Origin: Dreissena polymorpha
Lineage: Eukaryota; Mollusca; Bivalvia; Myida; Dreissenidae
Assembly (NCBI RefSeq): GCF_020536995.1
Contig: NC_068355.1
Span: forward strand, 76,756,026-76,820,025
Length of the DNA stretch: 64,000 nucleotides
Direction: 5' to 3'
Shown: positions 23,926 through 35,900 of the stretch, one piece after another
Layout: each line of letters starts with the position of its first letter
How positions within the stretch are numbered: position 1 is the stretch's first letter
Notes under the pieces: model-generated
Seen by the model: only the letters and a program-made list of their open reading frames with translations
Database searches by the model: none
What the model was told of the DNA's origin: nothing
Made by a program: the position numbers and the translations under genes

Positions 23926-26900
23926 TCATTCTGAGGTCAATTCACAGTGTTTCATGCCAAAATGGTCCAACTCAGTTAAAACACTAGGAAACACACGCTC
24001 CAGGTCTAGCAGAGACGCAAATGTCTGGCCATCCAGTTTGGCGAGGGTTTCTAGGAGACAGGTGTCAGACTTAAGGTCATTGGTTTCTATGGCAATTCTA
24101 ATTGGTCTCGTTGATAAAACAGGTTTTGGAACAGGCCAGTCCAGGCCTACATGATTTCTGTGAACCTGAAATCACGCAAGACAGCGTTAATATGTCAGTA
24201 AATTGATTTAAAAATAATATATTAAAACATTAATAAGCATTTGATATCCCTTTATAAAGAACAAAACAAATAATGACCAAATAAAGCATTAAATTGCAAA
24301 TTGTAGTGTTTGTCATGTGAAGCCTTGTATAGTCAGGAATTAAAACAAGGAAGTATAGCATAGCTTGCAGAATAAGTGGAATCTTCCTTTAACACAAGTG
24401 ATAACATGGTTATTTCAGGTCATACTTTAAACAGAGCACCGTTGGCACAGTGCCAGACAATGCCCTCCACCTGACCAGCTGTCTCAAACCAGGATTTCAC
24501 TGCCTCATTGGTCAACTGGGGCGGGTCAAGGACTTGTATGGTTCCATGAACCACCAAGAGATGGACCGGAAACTTTTTATTGCCAATACCTGTAACAAGG
24601 AGGGAAATAAAGTAAAAATATTTTGAAAGAGATAAAGAGACTTCTCACTACCCATTCATGAAACTCAAATTATAAATTTATGAAAAAAATGAGTTAAAAA
24701 GGAAACATTTATGACACAGTAAATAAAGTCAGGTAAAGACGAAGTGAGTAATTGACATCTTGCCTAGAAGACTATCGCTACAGCCTCTTGATCCCTTGGA
24801 CTAGTGGTTCGAAAATCTAGACAAACTAACACCAAAGGGGCGTCTATTTCTAGAGATTTTGCAATATACCGGAGGATTTTTATGAACTTTTTTTCATCCC
24901 CTATAACAGAGGTCAATTCAAACTAAAAAACAAATGTAGTTTACATAGCATTAGCGATCTATAACTGAAAGGGCTGTAATATAAAAAAGGTCTCAGAGAT
25001 GCACGGGTACCAGAATCCCCCATGTTACTACGAGTTATGATGGTATTAGTAATAAATAATACTTTTACTGCAGTTTTTACCAATTTTATTTACATGTACA
25101 TAAAATATTACAAACACATTGTTTCCATATGTTTTAGACATGATATAGCGTTTTATAAATGGTATGTTGGTTAAATTATGTTACATTACCATCCCCAATG
25201 TTATAACATGTAAAAGTGATTTTAATTAATTTCTTATGGGACATTTATCAATCATTATTATCAAAAGTGCAAAACAAAAAATCTGTTTGGTCATTAAAAA
25301 AAATAAATTAAAGTTTCGGTCAGGCTACATAATGAAGCTGCCAATAGATGATGCCTGCGTGGGTACCGAGGTCCCCAAAGTTACTATATGTATAGAGTTA
25401 TCAGTAATAAATAACACTTCTGTAAGGCATTTATTAATATGTTTTATTAGTATAACATATTAACATTATATTGTTTTCACTTGTTTCTGACACAAAATAG
25501 CAATTGAAAACTGGTATATTGTTTAGTAACACAAGATGGGTACGGAAATTACCTATTATTTTACATAAAAACATGTCAGAACAAGAGATGTGTTTGTCAG
25601 AAACACAATGCCCCCTACTGCGCTGCTTTGACACCATATATTTGACCTTTGACCTTGAAGAATAACCTTGACCTTTCACCACTCAAAATGTGCAGCTCCA
25701 TGAGATACATGTGCATGCCAAATATCAAGTTGGTATCTTCAATATTGCAAAAGTAATGGGCAATGTTAAAGTTTTCGGACAGACGCACAGACTGACGGAC
25801 AGTTCAACTGCTATATGTGACCCTACCGGGGGCATAATTAATATTTAAAATTGCTAATATGACATTTAACAACTTGAGCCATGAAAAGTGCTACAAATAA
25901 AAAGAAGTTTGGCCATTTTCTGAAATAAATTAGCATTAAATAAAGACAATTTTGGTAAATCTACACTGAGCTTCCTCTTGCAAGTGTCAAGACCATGTTT
26001 TGGCTTTGGCAATGGTATAGATTCAATGCCCCCAACTTATCATTCTTGATAACGACTGTGCGAGTTACATTAACCCCATTTACACAGTTAAACCAATTTC
26101 ATTTAAGTTTTTCAAAGAAAATAAATAAAACGTGTTGAAAAAAAGGGGATCTATACATTTGGCTTGTCTAGAAAACGGCAGACAGGTTGTTAACAACAGG
26201 CACACCAGATTTATTGACAGCTGATTGGTCCATCGATATGAAGATAAGAATATGACTGACAGTGACAGGCGGGGAGCTGTCAATTCATTAAATCAAAAGA
26301 TCAGTTGCCTTTTTTATTGCTACTGATGTTAATTTAAGTATATATTAAATGCAATTGATGGAAGATCACTTATACAGTAATACACTCGCCAAATGTATGA
26401 TACAATGAAGAAATAACAAGAGGGCCTGAAATGCCCAAAGTCGCTCACCTGAGATTCAAAGGAACTAATATGTTCTGTGCAGCCCAAGATGTCATTAGAA
26501 CAAAATGTTTTAACCAACTTTCATGACTAGTGAACACCCTGGCAGCCACGTTTTTCAACAGACCAGAATCATTTTCATACACATCCAAGATATCATTTAA
26601 ACAAATATTCTGACAAAGTTTCATGAAGATTCATGAAGCCATATAAGGACAAATGCCCCGCCTCCTGGTGGCCATGTTTTTCAAGCAACTGGAACCATTT
26701 TCGAACTTGTCAGAGATATCATTGGGACAAATCTTCTGATCAAGTTTCATGATGATCGGACAATAAATCAGGTTTCTAGAGTGTTAACAAGGTTTTACTA
26801 TAGCTATATAAGGAAAAATGCCACGACCCCTTGGCGGCCATGTTTTTCCACCAACCGGAACCATTTTCGAACTCATCCAAGATATCATTGGGACAAATTT

Positions 26901-29900
26901 TCTGGCCAAGTTTCATGATGATCGAACAATAAATGTTGCCTCTAGAGTGTTAATAAGGTTAAACTAAAGCAATATATTTCCATATTAGGAAAAATGCCCC
27001 GCCCCCTGGTGGCCATGTTTTTAAAGCAACCGAAACCATTTTCTAACTCATCCAAGATATCATTAGAACAAATCTTCTGACCAAGTTTCATGAAGATCGG
27101 AAAATAAATGTGGCCTCTAGAGTGTTAACAAGGTTTTACTATAGCCATATAAGGAAAAATGCCCCGCCCCCTGGTGGCCATGTTTTTCAACCAAAGGGCA
27201 TCATTTTGAACTCGTCCAAGATATAATTGGGATGAATATTCTGACCAAGTTTCGTGAAGATTGGACAATAAAAGTGGCCTCTAGAGTGTTAACAAGATTT
27301 TACTATAGCCAAATAAAGCCATATAAGGAAAAATGACCCACCCCTTGGCAGCCATGTTTTTCAACCAAAGGTTACCATTTTCAAACTCATCCAAGATATC
27401 ATTGGGACAAATCTTCTGACAAGTTTCATGAAGATTGGACAATAAATGTGGCCTCTAGAGTGTTAACAAGATTTTACATTAGCCAAATATAGCCATATAA
27501 AGGAAAAATGACCCACCCCTTGGCAGCCATGTTTTTCAACCAAAGGTTACCATTTTCAAACTCATCCAAGATATCATTGGGACACATCTTCTGACCAAGT
27601 TTCATGAAGATCGAAAAATAAATGTGGCCTCTAGAGTGTTAACAAGGTTTTACTATAGCCATATAAGGAAAAAATCCCCATCTCCTGGCGGCCATGTTTT
27701 TCAACCAACCGGCATCATTTTTGAACTTGTTCAAGATATTATTGGGATGAATCTTCTGACCAAGTTTCATGAAGATTGAACAAAATAAATGTGTACTCTA
27801 GAGTGTTAACAAGATTTTACTATAGCCATATATAGCCATTACAGGAAAAATGCCCCGCCCCTTGGCAGACATGTTTTTCAAGCAAAAATTACTATTTTTG
27901 AACTCATACAACATATCATTGGGACAAATCTTCTGAGCAAGTTTCATAAAGATTGGAAAATAAATGTGGCCTCTTGAGTGTTTACAAGGTTTTGCTATAG
28001 CCATATTAGGAAAAATGCCCTGTCCACTAGCGGCCATGTTTTTCAACCAACCAGCATCATTTTCGAACTATTCCAAGATATTATTGGGATGAATCTTCTG
28101 ATCAAGTTTCATGAAGATTAGACAATAAATGTCGCCTCTAGAGTGTTAACAAGATTTTACTATAGCCATATAGAGCCAGGAAAAATGCCCCGCCCCTTGG
28201 CAGCCATGTTTTTCAAGCAAATGTTCCCATTTTGGAACTCATCCAAGATATTATTGAGACCAACCTTCTGACTAAATTTCATGAAAATTGGACAATAAAT
28301 GTGGCCTCTACAGAGTTAACCAGGCAAATGTTGACGCCGCACAACGTACAACAGACAAAAGGCGATCACAAAAGCTCCTAAACATGTTATTGCATAAAAC
28401 TTACCATAAGGATTTCCATTGATATTGGTTCCAATGAGTTCAGCAGTGCGCCCCAACAGGCTGGATAGATGTACACACTCAATACACAATGTGAACTCAT
28501 TCTCCTCCCTTCAACACCATTAATTATGATCACAATGGGAATGAAACAATTACTTGATATGAAATAATATATACAAAAGTTTATATAATAATAAAGGAAA
28601 CTTAGATTTATATTCTCAAGTTCTTTAAAAGATCTAGTTATGTTGCAGAAAAAAATAATTTACAACTGTCTGTTATCTTAATGTACCTAAAATAACATGA
28701 CTGTTAAATAACTTAAATTGTAACATAAATGATCACTTTTATTTAGTATTTTCATGCCTATTTTGATATACCAGTAAACATTAACAGAGACACATGTGGC
28801 CAAGAAAGATATATTGAGTTATTTCCTACGATTGCCTTTCAATAAACACAAATTTACAGGTAATCATATGTAATTATATTTTTGTTTCATATGGATAACC
28901 AACTGAAGCCTTACTTCCAGTTCAGACCCTGATATTATTTAAACACATTTGAGTTTATATTAATTGAAATGTTGATGATCTCTTCATCCTAGTTCAAGCC
29001 TTCAAGAACAACTGTATACAGACTTTTATTCAGAAATATCAAAATAACTCATTCCTATTTAAAGCATGGGATATTGTCCTACTTCAAATGTATCAGTAAG
29101 AAGAAGATATGCAAAAAGTGGGTCAAAGTCCAATACCTCAACACAACAGCTAGTCCTGCCTTCAAGTCTACAGCGGAGAGGTGCCAGCAGTGCTGCCTGG
29201 AGGCTGGATACACTGGTACCCAGCCTGGTGTGTGCCCAATATCATCAGGGACTGGGCGACCATCTTCTTGCTCAACTCCAGAGGCAGGGATCCAGTGCTC
29301 AGGAGTCTCCTGAATGGGAGGGAAATGGTCAACACTCACTCATATGGTGGCCTAAATCGGTTTCATTCTCAATGCACAAGAGAACCCAGGGGGGAGGATG
29401 CAACCTGCGTACCCTTGTCATTACCCCCATTTAGTTTTTTCAGTCATACATATGGAATACAAGTATATATTAAGATTTGTCTTTGCCAGCAAACTTTAAA
29501 TACATATACCCATCATGGCGCTGTGTTTGTTATCGTTGATACTTCATTTTCATATTAGACCATCACAATTTACAATTTACTAGGAATAATAAAAGCATCA
29601 CTTGTCTTGTCTAGGTGTCAGCAAGTATCACTAAGTCAGATTTTGTTTTCACACATATTTCCCGGATTAAGTACATCAAAATAAAGACAGACCATTTTTG
29701 AACTTACTGAATCTATTTCATTCTAAAAAAGCTGCTTATTTGATTTTTGTTCTAAGTTAAGCATTTTTTATAATCATTTATTAATAATTAAGGACAAATA
29801 GACAACTGACAATTATTTGCCATATTTTCCCTATCTAAATCGTGTGTTCTTTATATATATATGTCTTAGACAGTAGTATCTTAAATGGTCACAGATGAGG

Positions 29901-31588
29901 AAAAGCTCTTACCTTGAAATCCTTGTCCAGGTCCCATGCAAATGTCTGATCTGTAGAATTCTTTTGTTTTAATGTTTGAAACTTTTTAAATCTTCTCTCT
30001 GCTGACTTGTTTGGTTTCTTGTCAAATCGGGCCCATAACCATGGCTGACCTAACAAGTAAAATTCATTAAAAAGGTTTGAGTCCAGTGGATAAGTTATAA
30101 AATAAAAGCAGAATCCCAACTACTCCAATTAGTATGAAAATATCTACAATGAATACAAAAATTAAGAATATGATATTCTTGTTGTTTTAAAGGATATATT
30201 TACTGGGATTCACGTAGAGTCCTTCTGCACCTGACACTGCATTATTTGAACACTTCTAAAACAATAACTACTGTAATTGAGTATTTAAGACATCATCATG
30301 ACTTGCCATCAAATTCCTTGAAATACACACAGGTTCCATCCAGTTTCTCTGTGGCCTGAGCAGAGTTCACTTCGTTGTCAATAGCCTTTTGCTTTATTTT
30401 GCTTGTTGCTTGGACCTGGAAATAATAAGACGTGTAATAAAAAGGCTGACCTCTGAAATAATAAATACATGTACATAGAGCTAAAATATTCAAGCTTCAT
30501 GAAACTAATTAATGCTACCAGTACCTTTCAAATATTCATTATTGAAAATTTATCTGTACTAACTTTGTTCATATATACGAGTTATTCAACAAACAGTTAT
30601 TAATTAATATAATTATCTGCAAGGATGATGGCAACATAAAGATGTTGAAATCCAACAATCATAATCATAAATGCCTAAAGGAACAACTTTCTTTATATGT
30701 CATTAAGATAAACATGTGTATATATTGATTTTTAGCTGCAAACAGATAAATGTATATAACTGTCAACTAATTAAAAAGCAAGGGACAAAATTGTCACAAA
30801 ACTAGGTTTTCAATTTTAAAAAAGTCTGATAAAGGGAGACAATACAAAATGTGCATTGTTACCCCCCTTGTTTAAAATTAAATCTATTTCACTTGAGGAA
30901 ACCTTGATTTCAATTTGAAAAAAAATTCTGATAATGGGAGACAGCTCAAAATGTGCATTGTTACATGTTCCACGGAGCGTATATTGACTAGAGTCTGTGC
31001 ATGTTCATAGTTACCCCCCTAATTTCAAAATCAATCTAATTTTAGTCCTGGCGACCTGGACCTTGGAGATATTGACGTAATTCTTCAGCGCGACACACCC
31101 TCCAATGATGATGAACAAATGTGCCAAATGATTTAAAATCTCCCAATGAACGACATAGTAATGGCCAGGACAAGCTCATTTATGGCCATTTTTGACCTTT
31201 GAACTCAAAGTTTGACCTTGACCTTGGAGATATCGACGTGATTCTTTTGCGCCACACACTGTCCAATGATGGTGAACAAATGTGCCAAATGATTTATATC
31301 ACAATGAACGACAAAGTTATAGCCCGGACAAGCTTGTTCGGCCCGCCCGCCCACCAGCCCACCGACATTCGCCAATCTAATAACCAGTTTTTTCCTTCTG
31401 AAAACCTGGTTAAAAACACTATCTAATGCTTAAGAATTTATTCCTTTCCTTGCATTTGTGAAAACCAGTGATGACAAAAGTAACTGTACCCTGTAAGACT
31501 GATTATCTCTTTTCTTTGAGACTTCGTCTATCACTGCAGTCTCAAAAACACAAGATATCTTCTGCTGGACAGCACCTAAGCCCTCCAT
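23926..31588 (-). CDS. RLIG1: RLIG1 (C12orf29) 5'-3' RNA ligase, complete, 7 exons
   Basis: ATP-dependent ligase that seals RNA 5'-phosphate and 3'-OH ends through a lysine-AMP intermediate. Exons in transcript order: 31490-31588, 30307-30415, 29913-30049, 29137-29309, 28405-28508, 24426-24589, 23926-24165; 341 aa and stop, against 325 aa in human. Family matches recalled from human: [14 protein letters not shown] at the start, motif I TEKLDGTC with Lys57 at the same position as human Lys57, [69 protein letters not shown] and [13 protein letters not shown]. The start is the second of two adjacent ATGs, chosen because it restores human numbering; 31591 is equally possible. The second intron has a GC donor. 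A 2-kb tandem repeat sits in the intron 24590-28404. Divergent from the beta-lactamase-like gene. Confidence 0.95.
25581..25838 (+). repeat. Dispersed repeat E, short copy in RLIG1 intron
   Basis: Starts ACAAGAGATGTGTTTGTCAG, carries TTTGACCTTTGACCTTGAAG and ends near CCTACCGGGGGCATAAT. Confidence 0.75.
26418..28390 (+). repeat. Pearl-like repeat C with about 11 tandem monomers, in RLIG1 intron
   Basis: Unique start AAGAGGGCCTGAAATGCCCA, then monomers of about 165-175 bp marked by GGCCATGTTTTTCAACCAA, TCATCCAAGATATCATTGGG and CCTCTAGAGTGTTAACAAGG, then a unique end GACAAAAGGCGATCACAAAA. It ends only about 15 bp below the splice donor of exon 28405-28508. Confidence 0.85.
30800..31405 (+). 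repeat. Dispersed repeat with two tandem monomers, in RLIG1 intron 1
   Basis: Modules TCTGATAAAGGGAGACAA and CCTTGGAGATATTGACGTAA are each present twice. It ends in a short hairpin pair, ACCAGTTTTTTCCTTC and GAAAACCTGGTT. Confidence 0.6.
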
Positions 31589-31975
31589 CATATACTTTAA
31601 CTTGGGCTTAAAACAGAACACAAATGCTGGAATGTAATTTAATAATTCGTGAGCGTAAGTTAAGTGTTTGCAATAAAGTTTTTAATGTTTATCCGAATAT
31701 GCGTGTATCCGAAGGATGAACAAACTAATTCAAGAATGCCATCTTAAATTACTTCACGCAAAAGCTTAATACTATGAAAAGAAAATGGTCTAAACTTAAA
31801 ATATGTTAATAATACCTGTTGAAAATAGTTGTTGCTTTTGTTGTACAGACCCGTAATGGTATTTCAAGGTTTAGTTCGTTATTGTTGTTCTTTATTACAG
31901 AGTGGCAGCCACATGTTCAGGGGAGATTACTATCGGCATCACAACAAAGTCACGCATCGTACTCAATTTTGACCG
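31589..31975. promoter_or_regulatory. Probable RLIG1 5' flank, shared side of a divergent gene pair
   Basis: Upstream of the RLIG1 start on the minus strand and of the beta-lactamase-like gene on the plus strand. No clear TATA box or named site was seen, so the promoter call rests on position only. Confidence 0.3.
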
Positions 31976-32495
31976 TTAAAGGGATCTTTTCACGCTTTGG
32001 TAAATTGACAAAATTGAAAAAAGTTGTTTCAGATTCGTAAGTTTTCGTTTTAGTTATGATATTTGTGAGGAAACAGTAATACTGAACATTAACCATGCTC
32101 TAATATAGCCATTATATGCATCTTTTGACGATTTTAAAACCTAAAAATTATGAAGCGTTGCAACGCGAAACGATTGAATAATTTGGAGAGTTCTGTTTTG
32201 GTCGTTAAATTTTGTGAAACTACGAAGATTGCTTATAAATAAGGTATAAAATACGGCAAGAATGTGTACTCGGCGGATTAGCTCAGTAGGCTAAAGCGTG
32301 TTTACTTCAGGACTCTGGCAGGACTCCAGGGGTCATTGGTTCGAAACCTGCTCCGGGCAATGTTCTTTTCCTTTTTTAATTTTTTTTCTTGATTTTTACT
32401 GGAGCTTTTATGATCCAATGTTTACATTTATCAATATAAAGCATTTAATGAATAAGTTAAAAAAAATGCCAAAATCTGTGAAAAGGCCCCTTTAA
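31976..32495 (+). mobile_element. 520-bp TIR element with an internal tRNA-like promoter
   Basis: Ends TTAAAGGGATCTTTTCAC and GTGAAAAGGCCCCTTTAA, inverse complements with two mismatches. Inside, 32274-32357 looks like a tRNA-derived head with A box TAGCTCAGTAGG (32279-32290) and B box GGTTCGAAACC (32338-32348). The combination of DNA-transposon ends and a Pol III head is unusual. Confidence 0.8.
32274..32357 (+). other. tRNA-like Pol III promoter sequence
   Basis: Has the A and B boxes at normal spacing and GGATTAGCTCAGTAGG at its start. The ends do not form a convincing acceptor stem, so it is tRNA-derived and not a working tRNA gene. Confidence 0.6.
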
Positions 32496-32988
32496 AATGC
32501 TAAACATACAAGTATATATGTTTTGCATCACAATTTAAAAAAGTACTGTAATAATTGCTATTTTGATAATTATGTGTTTATATTATCATCAATTTCTTTC
32601 ACATTGCACGGAATAATTGTATGAGATAAATGATGGCTCTAACTAGTTATAGCTCTAACTAGATATTATTAATATATTTTTAACTTCTTGTTCAGACTTA
32701 TTTCAGTTTTGCATGTAATTTATTGTCTTAATTTGTGCTTTCAACCTTAAAAACATGTATTTGATCTTTCTTTTAGCTGTTTTACTCATGTTTTATTGCT
32801 TACACTTGTTGTTTAGTCGGTTAAAAGCTTTGCAGCTTATGTTATTTATTATTTATAGAAATAACTAACATTTTTATTGCTTGTACAAAATTTATTTGCG
32901 TTGTATATCTATTTTTATTAGATTTTAGTAAGTTATTTTAATACAGTATAAAAATATGTGTACTGAATATTTATTTTTGAACAGGTAC

Positions 32989-35900
32989 ATGACTGGGCAA
33001 TGGAATAGATGGTATCAGAAATTGTGTTTTATTAAATCTGCTTTGCTGAAACAAACCCAGAAAAAGACCATGAAGAAAACTCAGCTTCATGTGCATGGTT
33101 TCACAGCTGAAGGGTTTCAAAAAGTTCGGCAGACCTTTCAGTAAATGTGTTGTGTTTGTTTGTAAATAATAAACCATAATACAATAATTTTTAATAGTCA
33201 AGAATGAATATTGTCATAGCATTTATTTACCTGTACTGTATGCGGGTAAATTGTGGTAATTACAAAACTATTGTTCATAGTAATTTTCTTCTAGAAAATA
33301 TTTATAATAATTGTAGTAATTTAAAAAATGACACAGACATTTTATGCCTTAATTGTTTCATTGGTATTCAAAGAGCAAACCTAGATGCTGGCCTCGAGCG
33401 AGGAGGCAGTTTCGCTGTGTATTATCGAGGTGAGCTTGTCGTCAATCTATGGGGTGGCTATTCAGACTACGAAAGTAGACGCCTGTGGAAGGAAGACACC
33501 CTCTCCACATTCTTCTCCTCTACCAAGGCCCTGGCAGCTTTTGTGATTGCCCATCTTGCAGACAGGTTTTGTACTTACCAGGATTTTATTTTGAAGTATT
33601 AATTATTGTATTCGAGACATAATTCTAATTTATGAAAAAGTAACTTCATATATAAAGGAACATGAAAAGTGTTACGTGAATGTTTCAAACACATGTTTAA
33701 TATGAAATTAATTAAAGTTAATGTATACCACTTTCTTGATTTTTCCTTTCACAGATGTCTGTTTTTTATCATTACCTTTTTTTATTACTCCATATGTTCT
33801 GTTTATCCATTAGCGATTGCACTTGTTTGCATATGTCTTTGCTATTTTCCTTTTTTCTTTCTTTAAAAAATTTCCATATTCTTTCACATCTAAAGTAATA
33901 CTTATACATGTTCTTCATTTTGAAGTTTTTCCTGTATGATGGTTCATGCTTTCTTCACTATTGACTATGCTGTTTTGTTCTAATATCCTGGTGTTTTCTT
34001 TTGCAGCACGTCATTAAAACAAATATTTGTTGATATGCTTATCAATCCATGGTTTCCCTCTTTCAGACTTCAAGTTTCTGTCTTTTTGCATTTGTTCTTT
34101 GCATTTAGTCTTTCTATTATGTTTCTGTGCCCTTTCTTTCAGAGGGTTACTGGATTACAAGGAGCGGGTCTCTCTCTACTGGCCAGAGTTTGCACAAAAC
34201 GGAAAGGAACAGATCACTGTGGAACAGCTTATTTCAAATCAGGTATTCTTCTGTTGTCTACACAACAAGGGCTGAGTGTCATACTCTTTTATCTGATATT
34301 GTTTTTATGCTTCCCCAAAATTCTTCGTCCGTCCGTGCGTGTGTCCGTCCGTCCGTGCACAATTTTTGTCTGGGCTATTTCTCAGCAATTAATGGCCAGA
34401 ATTCAATTAAACTTTATGGAAAGCTTCACTACCAAGAGGAGATGTGCATATTATCAGCCGGTTCTGGTCGGATGATTTTTCACAGAGTTATGGCCCTTTG
34501 AAATTTTCCATTAACTGTACATATAGTGCAATTCTTGTCCGGGCCATTTCTCAGCAACTAATGGCTGGAATTCATTTAAACTTTATGGGAAGCTTCACTA
34601 CCAAGAGGAGATGTGCATATTATCAGCTGGTTCTGGTCGGATGATTTTTCACAGAGTTATGGCCCTTTGAAATTTTCCATTAACTGTACATATAGTGCAA
34701 TTCTTGTCCGGGCTATTTCTCAGCAACTAATGACCGGAATTCAATGAAGCTTTATGGGAAGCTTAACTACCTTAAGAGGATGCGCATGTTATTTGTGGGT
34801 TCTGGTTAGATGATTTATTTAGAGAGTTATGGCCCTTTGAAATTTTTAAGTTGCTAAACCATCCATCGTATTATTTTGTCCTAAGTTATGCCTCTCAAGA
34901 CGTTTCCTTTTATCTGAATATATAGTGCAATATTGTGAAAAAAACAACGTTGGGGAGCATCACCCGTCTCTGACGGTTTCTTGTTTTTAAAGATACAATG
35001 TATTGATACTTTGCATTTGATTACTTAGATAAGTGGGGGTTAGGCTAGCCAGCAAACTAATTTGACCTCCCAGTGCGTTTCATTTGCTTTTCCAAGGTGG
35101 TGACCCTTCCATTCAATCATTTTCCTAGTGGTTTGTTTGATGAATTTCAACTATAAAATATTTTTATCTGACTTAAAATTATCCTTCTGATAATGTTTCA
35201 AGATTTCCATGATTACTTAATTCTAGGCTGGACTTATCACCTTAGACAAGCCTTTTTGGTTGGCAGAGCTTCACAGTGACCCATCTGTATTAGGACAGAA
35301 ACTGGCAGAGCAAAAACCCTTCTGGACCCCTGGTAAGGAATTTTAAACACCTTTCTTGAACCCTTGTGAGAAAAGAACAGAAAACATGTTGAACCCTGGT
35401 AAGGAGCATTAGACGGAAAAGACACCCCTTTGGACCCCAGATGAGGATTGTTATATAGAAAACAAACCTTCTAGAACCCTGATAGGGACCGTTAGATGGA
35501 AAGGAACCCTTCTAGAGCACTGGTATAGAGTGTTAGACAGAAACCCCTCTAGAACACTGATAGGGACCATAGATTGAAAGGAACACTGGTAACACTGATA
35601 GGGACCATTAGATTGAAAGGAACACTGGTATGTAGTGTTAGACAGAAACCCTTCTAGAACACTGATAGGGACCATTAGATTGAAAGGAACACTGGTATGG
35701 AATGTTAGACAGAAACCCTTCTAGAACACTGATAGGGACCATTAGATTAAAAGGAACACTGGTATGGAATGTTAGACAGAAACCCTTCTAGAACACTGAT
35801 AGAGACCGTTAGATTGAAAAGGAACACTGGTATGGAGTGTTAGACAGAAACCCTTCTAGAACACTGATAGGGACCATTAGATTGAAAGGAACACTGGTAT

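Noticed and set aside
29066-29558. Plus-strand frames of 120 codons
   Set aside because: They overlap the RLIG1 exon 29137-29309 on the other strand and have no family resemblance.
32274-32357. Possible functional tRNA gene
   Set aside because: A and B boxes are good but the ends do not pair as an acceptor stem, and it lies inside a TIR element.
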